Below are positions 16,559-24,467 of a DNA stretch of 64,000 nt, piece after piece (position 1 is the first letter of the stretch; every line of letters begins with the position of its first letter). This DNA is from Sabulitectum sp964604135 (GTDB lineage: Bacteria; Fermentibacterota; Fermentibacteria; Fermentibacterales; JCC-6). The notes below the pieces were generated by a model. That model ran no database searches and was not told the DNA's origin. It was given only the letters and a program-made list of their open reading frames with translations. Made by a program: the position numbers and the translations under genes. The DNA lies in assembly GCA_964604135.1 (NCBI GenBank), contig CAZRXU010000001.1:1-64000 (forward strand), given 5' to 3'.

Positions 16559-18322
16559 ATGTTTTTCAAAGGTGTTCCCGCTTCACACGGTATAGCCATT
16601 GGGCCTGCTTTTCTGTTAAAAGTTGAAGAGCTGAGGCACGCAAAACGATTTCTGGAATCGTTTGAGCAGGCTGAGTTTGAGGTAAAAAGATTTCAAGGTG
16701 CTGTTTCTTCCGTTCGCCATGATCTTGAAAACATTGCTGATACCATGGGGGATGTTGTAGAGGGTCGTCAGATTCTTGAATTCCTTCTGCTTCTGCTTCA
16801 GGATCCCACGATTAAAAGAGATGTTGAAAGCAGAATTCAGGATGAGCTGGTTAATGCCGAATACGCAGTAAGCGCAGCGCTGCGCTGTGTTATGGAAAAA
16901 TTTGAGGTTATGGCCGATCCGTACATCCGCGAAAGGATTGCAGATGTAAGAGATGTGGGTCGCAGGGTTATCGAGAAACTGACAGGTACAGAGAAGGATG
17001 TTCTCTACGAGTTGAAAGAGCCTGTGGTTCTTGTGGCAAAAGATCTTGACCCGTCTGAAACCGCCGGATTGAAACCCGGGCAGATACTGGCTTTTGTTAC
17101 AGATATGGGGGGAAGAACATCCCACACCACCATTCTGGCCCGTGCCCTTGGCATACCTGCCGTGGTTGGTCTTCAAAGAATTACCACCGAAATTAATCCC
17201 CGTGACGTGCTCATAGTGGATGGAATACACGGGCACGTAATTGTTAATCCCACTGAAACAGAGCTTCGTTACTATGCCGGTCTCAGGAAGAAGTTTCAGA
17301 AAGCCGAGAAACTGCTTCAGGAGCAGAATCAGGAGCCTGCCGTTACTGAAGACGGTGTTCGAATCGAGCTGGCGGCAAACATCGAGCTTCCATACGAGGT
17401 TGAGCTCGTGAACAAACTGGGGGCTGATGGTATAGGTCTGTTCAGAACGGAGTTTCTCAGGCTTGTTCAGGAAAATGGTGAGAGCGAGGAAGACCATTTT
17501 GCCATCTATGACGAAGTGGCTTCCCGGCTGAAACCGAAACCTGTGATAATAAGAACCTATGATTTGGGTGGAGACAAGTTCAGAACCGGTCTGAATTCCG
17601 CACCGGAAGCCAATCCCTTTCTGGGTTACCGTGCCGTAAGAATTGGTCTTGACAGACCTGAAGAGTTTTCAATTCAGCTGAGAGCTATTTTAAGAGCTTC
17701 CGTTCACGGTAACGTACGGCTGATGTTTCCAATGGTTACCCATGTGGAGCAGCTGCGCAGATTAAGATATCTGCTTGAGAAAGTAAAGGATGAATTACGC
17801 GCGGATGAAATTCCATTCGATAGCGAAATGCTTGTGGGAATAATGGTAGAGACCCCGGCAACGGTTATAGCTCTTGATCTTATGCTGCCCTACGCAGATT
17901 TTGTTTCCATTGGAACCAACGATCTCACACAGTATTCTCTGGCGGTTGACAGGGGAAATCCCAGGGTGGCCGATCTTTACGATTCATTCCACCCGGCAGT
18001 TCTTCGTCAGATTGATACTGTGGTCAGGCAGTGCCACAGTCACGGAAAATGGGTTGGAGTGTGTGGCTCTATGGCAGGTAACCCACTGGCTGTTCCTCTG
18101 ATGATCGGATTTGGGGTGGATGAGTTGAGTGTTGCACCGTCCCTCATACCTGATGTAAAGAAGATGATAGGTGTTGTTTCCACGTACGCTGCCCGTGAAA
18201 TGGCTGAAAAATCCCTTTTGATTGAAACGGGCCTTGGTGTTCGGGCGCTTGTTCACTCTTACGTTATAGGAAAATATCCGGAGATTCTTCTGGATGAGAA
18301 TGACTGGAAAACAGGAGGCTGA
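16559..18322 (+). CDS. ptsI: phosphoenolpyruvate-protein phosphotransferase (enzyme I)
   Basis: A 587-residue enzyme I that takes phosphate from PEP and passes it to HPr. The N-terminal HPr-binding region is followed by the swivelling phospho-His domain (GGRTSHTTILARALGIPAV) and the PEP-binding barrel with DGIGLFRTEFL, IIRTYDLGGDK, NPFLGYRA, MFPMV, GIMVETPA, GTNDLTQY and the catalytic Cys in WVGVCGSMAG. No GAF domain is present, so it is the ordinary PtsI architecture rather than PtsP. Starts directly after the HPr stop. Confidence 0.96.
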   Translation: MFFKGVPASHGIAIGPAFLLKVEELRHAKRFLESFEQAEFEVKRFQGAVSSVRHDLENIADTMGDVVEGRQILEFLLLLLQDPTIKRDVESRIQDELVNAEYAVSAALRCVMEKFEVMADPYIRERIADVRDVGRRVIEKLTGTEKDVLYELKEPVVLVAKDLDPSETAGLKPGQILAFVTDMGGRTSHTTILARALGIPAVVGLQRITTEINPRDVLIVDGIHGHVIVNPTETELRYYAGLRKKFQKAEKLLQEQNQEPAVTEDGVRIELAANIELPYEVELVNKLGADGIGLFRTEFLRLVQENGESEEDHFAIYDEVASRLKPKPVIIRTYDLGGDKFRTGLNSAPEANPFLGYRAVRIGLDRPEEFSIQLRAILRASVHGNVRLMFPMVTHVEQLRRLRYLLEKVKDELRADEIPFDSEMLVGIMVETPATVIALDLMLPYADFVSIGTNDLTQYSLAVDRGNPRVADLYDSFHPAVLRQIDTVVRQCHSHGKWVGVCGSMAGNPLAVPLMIGFGVDELSVAPSLIPDVKKMIGVVSTYAAREMAEKSLLIETGLGVRALVHSYVIGKYPEILLDENDWKTGG

Positions 18323-18327
18323 TCCAG

Positions 18328-19308
18328 ATGCACTGTATAATACCTGCCGCTGGCAAGGGAACCAGAATGAGGCCGCTTACATGGTCTCTGCCAAAACCTC
18401 TTATACCGGTTGCCGGACGACCGGTACTGGCCCACGTGATAGATTCACTTCTCGATGCGGATGTAGACCATATCACGCTTATAACAGGCTATCTTGGAGA
18501 TGCCATAGTTTCATGGGCCCGGAAGGAATATCCGGGAATAAGAATAGATTTCGCAGAACAGAAAAAACCTGATGGTCTTGCTTCTGCAGTTCTGCTGGCG
18601 GAGCCGTATGTTGAAGATGGCCCTCTGATGGTTGTTCTGGGCGATACACTTTTTTCCGCAGATCTGTCTGTTCTGCGGGGAGAAACCAGGAACATGATTG
18701 TAGCATCCCCAGTGGAAGATCCTTCAAGGTTCGGTGTGGTTGTTATGGACGGAGATGAAGTTTCAGAACTGGTGGAAAAACCCTCTGAACCTGTAAGCAA
18801 TCTGGCCATAGTTGGCGTGTACTACTTCTCAGACGGAAAAAAGATAATGCAGAGCTGCCGTTACCTGAGGCAGAAAAATATTACAACAAAAGGAGAGTAC
18901 CAGCTTACAGACGCCATGCAGCTCATGCTTAAGAACAGCGAACCATTTGGCATACTGGATATAGACGGGTGGTTTGACTGCGGTAAACCGGAGACCCTTT
19001 TAGAAACCAACCGTGTGCTTCTGGAGAGGAATGGTAGTTCCGGCTCTCCTGTTCTTGAGAATTCTGTGGTTATTGCCCCGTGCTTTTTCGGCGAAGCAAC
19101 TGTTATCAGAAACTCTGTTGTGGGGCCGTGGTTTTCCGGCGGCGCTGGTGTTCAGATACAGAACTCAGTGATTACAGATACAATTGCTGGTAAGGGTTCA
19201 CAGTTCAGAAATGTGATAATGAAGGAATCTGTTACAGGGGAAAGGTCTGTTGTACAGGGCACCGCAGCCCGAATGTACACAGGTGACGATTCTTTTGCGG
19301 AGACATAG
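18328..19308 (+). CDS. sugar-1-phosphate nucleotidyltransferase with left-handed beta-helix end
   Basis: A 326-residue protein of the RmlA/GalU-like superfamily transferring a nucleotidyl group to a sugar-1-phosphate. The N-terminal signature is IPAAGKGTRMRPLTWSLPKPLIPVAGRP; the metal Asp is in VVLGDTLF; EKP and GVYYF follow, with the DGWFDCGKPETLLETNR segment. Residues ~240-326 are hexapeptide-like repeats (ENSVVIAPC, RNSVVGPW, QNSVITD). Substrate (glucose-1-P with dTTP or UTP) is not determinable. It is followed by two glycosyltransferases. Confidence 0.9.
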   Translation: MHCIIPAAGKGTRMRPLTWSLPKPLIPVAGRPVLAHVIDSLLDADVDHITLITGYLGDAIVSWARKEYPGIRIDFAEQKKPDGLASAVLLAEPYVEDGPLMVVLGDTLFSADLSVLRGETRNMIVASPVEDPSRFGVVVMDGDEVSELVEKPSEPVSNLAIVGVYYFSDGKKIMQSCRYLRQKNITTKGEYQLTDAMQLMLKNSEPFGILDIDGWFDCGKPETLLETNRVLLERNGSSGSPVLENSVVIAPCFFGEATVIRNSVVGPWFSGGAGVQIQNSVITDTIAGKGSQFRNVIMKESVTGERSVVQGTAARMYTGDDSFAET

Positions 19309-20320
19309 CAGGCGGATTGCTCTGTATGCATCTTCCACGGCCAACAGGGGAGGAACCGGTGTTTACACCGCAAGGTTGATTGAAGGGTTTAAGAAGGCAG
19401 GAATATCACAGGTCGTTCCAGTTGGGTTGTCTGGCTCTGGTTTCCCAGGGAAATTAATTTCGGAGCACGTGGGATTGCGCCGTGTTCTACGGAAACAGCA
19501 CTTTGATCTGGCTCACCTTCCGGCGTTTGCTGGAGGGGTTCCAGGTGGTATGCCTTACGCCGTAACCGTTCACGATATGGCTTTTATGGCAGAACCCAGG
19601 TGGTTTCCTTTTCTAAAGTCACTGTACTACAGGCTTCACTTTCCCAAAGTAGCCGCAGGAGCTTCGGTTGTAATAGCAGACAGCGATTTTACTGTTTCGG
19701 AAATAAAGAAATATATGGGGCTTTCATCCACAAGAGTTTACCTTTCAGCACCTGAGAACACAGCTTCCGATGCCATGTTCAGAAAAGCATTCGGAATAGC
19801 AGGTGACTACATTCTTTCAACCAGTACAATAGAGCCCAGGAAGAATATCGATGCATTGCTTGAAGCTTGGCCGCAGATAAGGCAGGTGCACCCGAAAATG
19901 ACACTGGTGGTCGCAGGCAGATGGGGTTGGGGCAAAAGAAAAACAAAAAAGGCATTGTTGAATACGCCAGGAGGCGTCAGGTGGATTGGGTCTGTGCGGG
20001 AACAGCTGCTTTCAAGTGCGTTTTCCGGTGCAGAACTGCTTGTTTACCCTTCACTTTACGAAGGGTTCGGTTTGCCCCCTCTGGAGTCTGCTGCTTCCGG
20101 GGTTCCCTTTGTTACAGGGCCTGCGAAGACCCTTCAGGAGGTGTACGGAGCTGTGGCGGCGGCTATTTCAGGAAGAACATCTCAGTCTATTGTGGAAGCT
20201 GTTCTGAATGCTCTTGAAAAGAAGTATAACCCTGAAGATCTTCGACAGTTCGCCGGTAGATTTACATGCAGAGGTATGGCTGAGAACACATTCCAGGCTT
20301 ACGGGGAGGCATTTCAGTGA
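19295..20320 (+). CDS. glycosyltransferase family 4-like (GT-B)
   Basis: About 341 residues from TTG 19295 (AGGTGA upstream). The open frame reaches back to 19250, but that part lies within the preceding gene. GT-B architecture: N-terminal GGTGVYTARLIEGF, an acceptor-domain VTVHDMAF, and the C-terminal donor domain with STSTIEPRKNIDALLEAW, VVAGRWGWG, and the nucleotide-sugar motif YPSLYEGFGLPPLESAASGVP (E-x7-E type). Resembles mannosyltransferases such as WbaZ/MtfB. Overlaps the next GT gene by GTGA. Confidence 0.88.
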   Translation: MRRHSRRIALYASSTANRGGTGVYTARLIEGFKKAGISQVVPVGLSGSGFPGKLISEHVGLRRVLRKQHFDLAHLPAFAGGVPGGMPYAVTVHDMAFMAEPRWFPFLKSLYYRLHFPKVAAGASVVIADSDFTVSEIKKYMGLSSTRVYLSAPENTASDAMFRKAFGIAGDYILSTSTIEPRKNIDALLEAWPQIRQVHPKMTLVVAGRWGWGKRKTKKALLNTPGGVRWIGSVREQLLSSAFSGAELLVYPSLYEGFGLPPLESAASGVPFVTGPAKTLQEVYGAVAAAISGRTSQSIVEAVLNALEKKYNPEDLRQFAGRFTCRGMAENTFQAYGEAFQ

Positions 20321-21384
20321 AAGTTCTTCAGGTGTATAAAGATGTTTTTCCTGAAGTTCATGGCGGCATCGAAAGGTACATTCACGATCTGTCACAGTTT
20401 CTTGTTTCCAGAGGTCACAGTGTGGAAGTTCTGGTTACAGGTGGTGGAAACAGAGAGGTGAACGGGCTGGCTGTCAAAGGTGTGTGGTCTCCTTTGCGGG
20501 TGCTTTCAAATCCTTTGGCACCGGGCTTCAGTCGGTTTCTTTCAGAAACAGGCGCAGATGTTGTTCATTTTCATCTGCCGTTGCCCACTGCCGTGCTTGC
20601 CTGGGAAGCTGTAAAAAACAAGAAACCGTATGTAGTTACCTATCACAGCGATATTGTCCGCCAGGCTTTTGTGATGCCCGTTTACGGCCCTGTTCTTAGA
20701 AGATTTCTTGCAGGGGCACACAAAGTGATTGTTTCCTCAGACAACTACACACGAACCTCGCTGTACCTGAAATACCTGCACAACACACAGACTATACCCA
20801 TCGGGGCCGATCTGGAAAGGTTCAAGCCGGATGAAACGGCAGCAAAAACCTACTATCTGTTCGTGGGAAGGTTCAGAAGATACAAAGGGATTTTTGTTCT
20901 TCTGGATGCCTGGCGGATGATGGAGAACCCTCCAGATCTCATCCTGGCCGGGGGAGGCGGGCTTGTGAAGAAGGTATACGCATTTATTGAGAAACACAAA
21001 CTGCCGGTTACTGTTGTAAGCGATGTTGCAGACCAAAAACTTGTTGCTCTGTACCAGGGAGCAAAAGCTCTTATTCTTCCGTCCACACAGCGCAGTGAAG
21101 CCTTTGGAATGGTGCAGGTTGAGGCAATGGCCTGTGGTACGGCGGTGATTAGCAGCAACCTTCCTACAGGTGTGTCATGGGTAAACCGTCATGGTGAAAC
21201 TGGTTTGCTTTTTACCCCCGGGGATTCATCTGATCTGTGCCGGGCTGTAGCCAGTTTCGAAGAATTGAATACCACCAGAGCCACAATGTACACTCAGGCC
21301 AGAAGAAGGGCAGAAGCTCTTTTCAACTCTGGAACACTCCTTAAGAAGGTTGAAGAATGCCTGATAGAAGCAACCGGGATCTAA
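20317..21384 (+). CDS. glycosyltransferase family 4
   Basis: A 355-residue GT-B enzyme starting at GTG. Features are VFPEVHGGIERYIHDLSQFL (N-terminal glycine-rich loop), VTYHSDIVRQ, the YYLFVGRFRRYKGIFVLLDAW hinge strand, ILAGGG, and the donor-binding PSTQRSEAFGMVQVEAMACGT (E-x7-E). Probably builds a capsule, LPS or glycoprotein glycan from the sugar nucleotide made by the upstream gene. It ends 28 nt inside the Gx transporter gene. Confidence 0.92.
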   Translation: MKVLQVYKDVFPEVHGGIERYIHDLSQFLVSRGHSVEVLVTGGGNREVNGLAVKGVWSPLRVLSNPLAPGFSRFLSETGADVVHFHLPLPTAVLAWEAVKNKKPYVVTYHSDIVRQAFVMPVYGPVLRRFLAGAHKVIVSSDNYTRTSLYLKYLHNTQTIPIGADLERFKPDETAAKTYYLFVGRFRRYKGIFVLLDAWRMMENPPDLILAGGGGLVKKVYAFIEKHKLPVTVVSDVADQKLVALYQGAKALILPSTQRSEAFGMVQVEAMACGTAVISSNLPTGVSWVNRHGETGLLFTPGDSSDLCRAVASFEELNTTRATMYTQARRRAEALFNSGTLLKKVEECLIEATGI

Positions 21385-21875
21385 CGGTTCTTGTGTTGTA
21401 TGCCACTGCACTTGGGGTGATCGACAGCCTTATTCCAAAGCCTGTTCCGTTTATGAAACTGGGGCTTGCCAATGTTGCGGCGGTTATAGCCGTTGTAAGG
21501 TACGGGTTTATAAAAACACTGGAGTTGAATTTACTAAGAGTTTTTGCTGTGGCCCTTATCACTGGATTGCTGGCAACGCCCACCTTCATTCTCTCGGTGG
21601 CGGGAGCTGTAACAAGTGCTGCTGCAATGGCAACCATGAGGCTTGTTTTCAGGAACAGACTGTCTTGTGCCGGTGTGTCTATAGCTGGGGCTGTAGCATC
21701 TCTATGGATACAGCTGATTGTTGCAAGAATTGTTCTGCCGGGACTTCCGCTGCGGAATATTGTATTATTGCTCACATTGTGGGGAGTTATTTCGGGCACA
21801 GTTACAGGTCTGATTGCACAGATGGCTGTGTACAGGAGACGGAAAACTGAAGTGTTGCGCAAAGACGAGCGTTAA
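21357..21875 (+). CDS. Gx transporter family membrane protein
   Basis: A 172-residue integral membrane protein with about five helices, of the family once called heptaprenyl diphosphate synthase component I (Gx transporter). Recognised from MKLGLANVAAVIAVVRYGF near the N-terminus, LLRVFAVALITGLLATPTFILSVAGA and the following small-residue helix. Related to ECF S-components; the substrate is unknown. Overlaps the previous glycosyltransferase by 28 nt. Confidence 0.82.
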   Translation: MPDRSNRDLTVLVLYATALGVIDSLIPKPVPFMKLGLANVAAVIAVVRYGFIKTLELNLLRVFAVALITGLLATPTFILSVAGAVTSAAAMATMRLVFRNRLSCAGVSIAGAVASLWIQLIVARIVLPGLPLRNIVLLLTLWGVISGTVTGLIAQMAVYRRRKTEVLRKDER

Positions 21876-21905
21876 ATTAAGATACAGTTACAGGAAGGAC
21901 AGGTT

Positions 21906-22178
21906 TTGTTAAACGGGAGATCCACAGGGTTCTGGGTTTTCATAGCTGTTGCAGGCATGATGACGGGAACGGTGTTTGGCGAGGCTGTGGGTGCCGTATT
22001 GCCAGACAATTCTGTGGCGTTGAGGCAGTTCTTCAGCGGTGGGGCCGAGTTCTCTGTGGGGCCTCTGGGCTTCGATATCTACATACTCAGGTTTCAGATT
22101 GCTGAAATCGCGGTGAAACTGAATATAATGACATTTGCCGGTCTTCTTGCGGTGGGTGTGCTATACAAATGGTTCTGA
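21906..22178 (+). CDS. DUF4321-type small membrane protein
   Basis: A 90-residue protein with two transmembrane helices (residues ~7-30 and ~68-88). It starts at TTG after AGGAAGGACAGG. The TGTVFGEAVGAVLP opening, the GPLGFDIYILRFQIAEIAVKLN middle and a short basic end match the DUF4321 pattern. Function unknown. It sits immediately before tatA, an arrangement suggesting an envelope role. Confidence 0.75.
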   Translation: MLNGRSTGFWVFIAVAGMMTGTVFGEAVGAVLPDNSVALRQFFSGGAEFSVGPLGFDIYILRFQIAEIAVKLNIMTFAGLLAVGVLYKWF

Positions 22179-22196
22179 CTGCACAGGAGGGTTATT

Positions 22197-22394
22197 TTGG
22201 GTCGTATTGGAACCACAGAGCTTGTGCTGATTCTTGTGGTGCTTCTTCTTCTTTTCGGGGCAAAGAGGATTCCCGACATTGCCAGGGCAGTTGGAAGATC
22301 CATGAGTCAGTTCAAGAAGGGGTTGAAAGACGTTGATATTGAGTCAGATGAAATTGGCAGGGAAGGCAAAAATAAAGAGCAGAGCGAGGAGTAA
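22197..22394 (+). CDS. tatA: Sec-independent protein translocase TatA/TatE
   Basis: 65 residues: an N-terminal helix (TELVLILVVLLLLFGAKRIPDIARAVG) with the conserved FG before an amphipathic helix and an acidic/charged tail. This is the pore-forming component of twin-arginine transport of folded proteins. TTG start with AGGAGGG upstream. tatB/tatC are not adjacent. Confidence 0.93.
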   Translation: MGRIGTTELVLILVVLLLLFGAKRIPDIARAVGRSMSQFKKGLKDVDIESDEIGREGKNKEQSEE

Positions 22395-22400
22395 CACTTT

Positions 22401-23003
22401 ATGGCAACTGTGAGCTACAGCGCTAAGGAAATTGACTGCAAGATTGTGTATGCAGGCCCGGGGTTGTCAGGGAAAACAACAAATGTGAAGTATATCCACG
22501 GTCAGGTTGCTTCTGATTCAAGAGGAAAGCTGATTTCTCTTGCCGCTGGCAACGACAGAACTCTGTTCTTTGATTTCCTCCCGCTTGATTCCGGTGAGAT
22601 CAACGGTTTCAAAATCCGCCTTCACCTCTACAGTGTTCCTGGTCAGGCCATGTATTCAGACAGTCGCCGCCTGATTCTTCAGGGAGTTGACGGTATTGTT
22701 TTTGTTGCGGACTCCCAGGCATCAAGAATGGATGCTAATATTGCAAGTCTCCGGGATTTGAAAGAGAATCTCCGCAATCAGAGGAGGAAGGGTGTTAGTC
22801 TTGTTCTGCAGTGCAACAAGAGAGACTTGCACGATGCCATACCGGTGGATGAGATTGTTCGTGAACTGGGGTTGTCTCGTGTTGCGTGTCTTGAATCTGT
22901 AGCATCTGAGGGCAAAGGCGTTTTTGAAACCCTGCGCAGGGTGAGCCGGATGGTAATAGCAAGGTTGCACAGACAATTTGAAATACTGGAGGGAAGAGCC
23001 TGA
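22401..23003 (+). CDS. MglA-like small Ras-type GTPase
   Basis: A 200-residue GTPase of the MglA/Rup family. The P-loop is GPGLSGKTT, the switch II region is YSVPGQAMY (the canonical DxxG replaced by the MglA-type VPGQ), and the base-specifying motif is QCNKRDL. MglA proteins set cell polarity and switch gliding or type IV pilus motility, regulated by Roadblock-type MglB; no mglB is adjacent. The stop overlaps the start of the zinc-ribbon protein by TGATG, suggesting they work together. A paralogue is at 32353. Confidence 0.93.
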   Translation: MATVSYSAKEIDCKIVYAGPGLSGKTTNVKYIHGQVASDSRGKLISLAAGNDRTLFFDFLPLDSGEINGFKIRLHLYSVPGQAMYSDSRRLILQGVDGIVFVADSQASRMDANIASLRDLKENLRNQRRKGVSLVLQCNKRDLHDAIPVDEIVRELGLSRVACLESVASEGKGVFETLRRVSRMVIARLHRQFEILEGRA

Positions 23004-24433
23004 TGTCTGATTCTTTCGTTGATCTGCTGCTTGTGAGGCTGGGAAGGGAAGAAGAGAAGAAGAAAGTACTGAAGCTTCTTATAACAACTCTTGATCTTTC
23101 CGTGACAGAGGCTGAAAATGCGGTGAACAATTCGCCGTCCGTGATAAAAGAAGCTGTTCCTATGAATGAAGCCAGGGTTATACAGAAAGACCTCTATCCC
23201 TACATCGATCTGCTCCCGCGTCTTGAGGACGAGACCGGCACTGATGAAGAACAACTGTCTGAAGTTGTTCTGGATTCTTCAGGAGGAACAGTTGAACCAG
23301 GTGAAACCGAGGTTGAACTTGAAGCTGAAACAGCAGATATACAGGATGATATACAGTATGATATGCAGGAAGAGATAGTTCAGCAAACTGTAGATGAAGA
23401 ACCAATCGTTATTACTTCAGCGAGCGAGGAAATACTCTCTACGGTAAGGTGTCACATCTGCGGAAGAACACCCACAGACGGCGAAAGACTTGCGCCGTGC
23501 AGAACCTGTGGAGAGCTAACCTGCAGAGACTGTTTCGACAGAGTAGCTCACGTATGCAGCCATTGTGCCAGTGACGGAAAGTCTATAGACAGACCAAACA
23601 AGGGTGTCAGTGAAGAAAAGAGGGATGGGCTGGAGTTTGATTCGGAAGAGCCTGCCAGTGGGGAAGCAGATGCCGGATCAACAGTTTTAAAAACAGTTGT
23701 TGCTGTTTTCCTGGTACTTGCTCTGGCCGCCGTGTTTTATTTCATTGATCCGTTGAACCTGTTCACAGAGGTTGCCGGGGATTCCACATCTCAAACTGGG
23801 CTGGCTTCTGCCGACACATCCGATACGGCAGGTCAGGATTCTGTAGGTACGGAAAGTACGGTATCGCTGGACTCGGCGGTTGTTGAAGAAGATACACTGG
23901 CGGTAATAGGTGATTCTTCTGCTGTTGAAGACTTTTACGGTCTGCAGTTTATCACCCTGCCGGACAGTTGTGTTCCAGCGGAGAATCCACTGTCTATCAG
24001 TTACCATACAAGAGCTCCCAGGGAAACAGGCGCGGATATTCCCGCAGAAGGCAGCGAGACAGTGTTCAGAGAGCTGGAACTGCTGGCTTCGGCAATTCCT
24101 GTAGTAATAGACGATGGAGCATTTCTGGTTTACGATGATTCTACATCAGTTTTAGTCATGGTAATTCTTCATCCGGAAGAAACAGAGGTAAGAATTCGTC
24201 TCATGAGAGATGCAGCTGTCATGCTGGAGCGTACAAATATTGACCAGCTGGTACTTATCTACAGAGAAAACCGGTATCAGGAGGTTGTTCTGTACAGCTT
24301 GGTGCACGAGACTTTCTCTGAGGTGGAGGGTGTTCTCAGTCCAAGACAGTTTCAGGGCATAATGGGCTACACAGAGAGTTGCTGGGAGTTTGTCAGCGGT
24401 CCTGTGGTCTTGTGGCTTTCCGCCATGGAATAA
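23003..24433 (+). CDS. zinc-ribbon, single-pass membrane protein with L7/L12-like N-terminus
   Basis: A 476-residue multidomain protein. Residues ~15-70 resemble the ribosomal L7/L12 C-terminal domain (KKVLKLLITTLDLSVTEAE, then a V-I-K-E-A-V-P-(x)2-EA pattern). An acidic linker follows, then a treble-clef-like zinc site (~149-190) with CxxC-x11-CxxC-x4-CxxC and CSHC, a transmembrane helix (~232-252, VVAVFLVLALAAVFYFI), a Ser/Thr/Asp-rich linker, and a ~150-residue outer domain. The topology would put the zinc and L12-like parts in the cytoplasm, where the coupled MglA GTPase is. Family not recognised. Confidence 0.78.
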   Translation: MSDSFVDLLLVRLGREEEKKKVLKLLITTLDLSVTEAENAVNNSPSVIKEAVPMNEARVIQKDLYPYIDLLPRLEDETGTDEEQLSEVVLDSSGGTVEPGETEVELEAETADIQDDIQYDMQEEIVQQTVDEEPIVITSASEEILSTVRCHICGRTPTDGERLAPCRTCGELTCRDCFDRVAHVCSHCASDGKSIDRPNKGVSEEKRDGLEFDSEEPASGEADAGSTVLKTVVAVFLVLALAAVFYFIDPLNLFTEVAGDSTSQTGLASADTSDTAGQDSVGTESTVSLDSAVVEEDTLAVIGDSSAVEDFYGLQFITLPDSCVPAENPLSISYHTRAPRETGADIPAEGSETVFRELELLASAIPVVIDDGAFLVYDDSTSVLVMVILHPEETEVRIRLMRDAAVMLERTNIDQLVLIYRENRYQEVVLYSLVHETFSEVEGVLSPRQFQGIMGYTESCWEFVSGPVVLWLSAME

Positions 24434-24467
24434 TCGTTCTTACAAGAAAATCAGGAGTTTTGTATCC

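Noticed and set aside
16616..17497. 293-codon minus-strand open frame opposite enzyme I
   Set aside because: Antisense shadow; its length is explained by the biased codon use of ptsI on the other strand.
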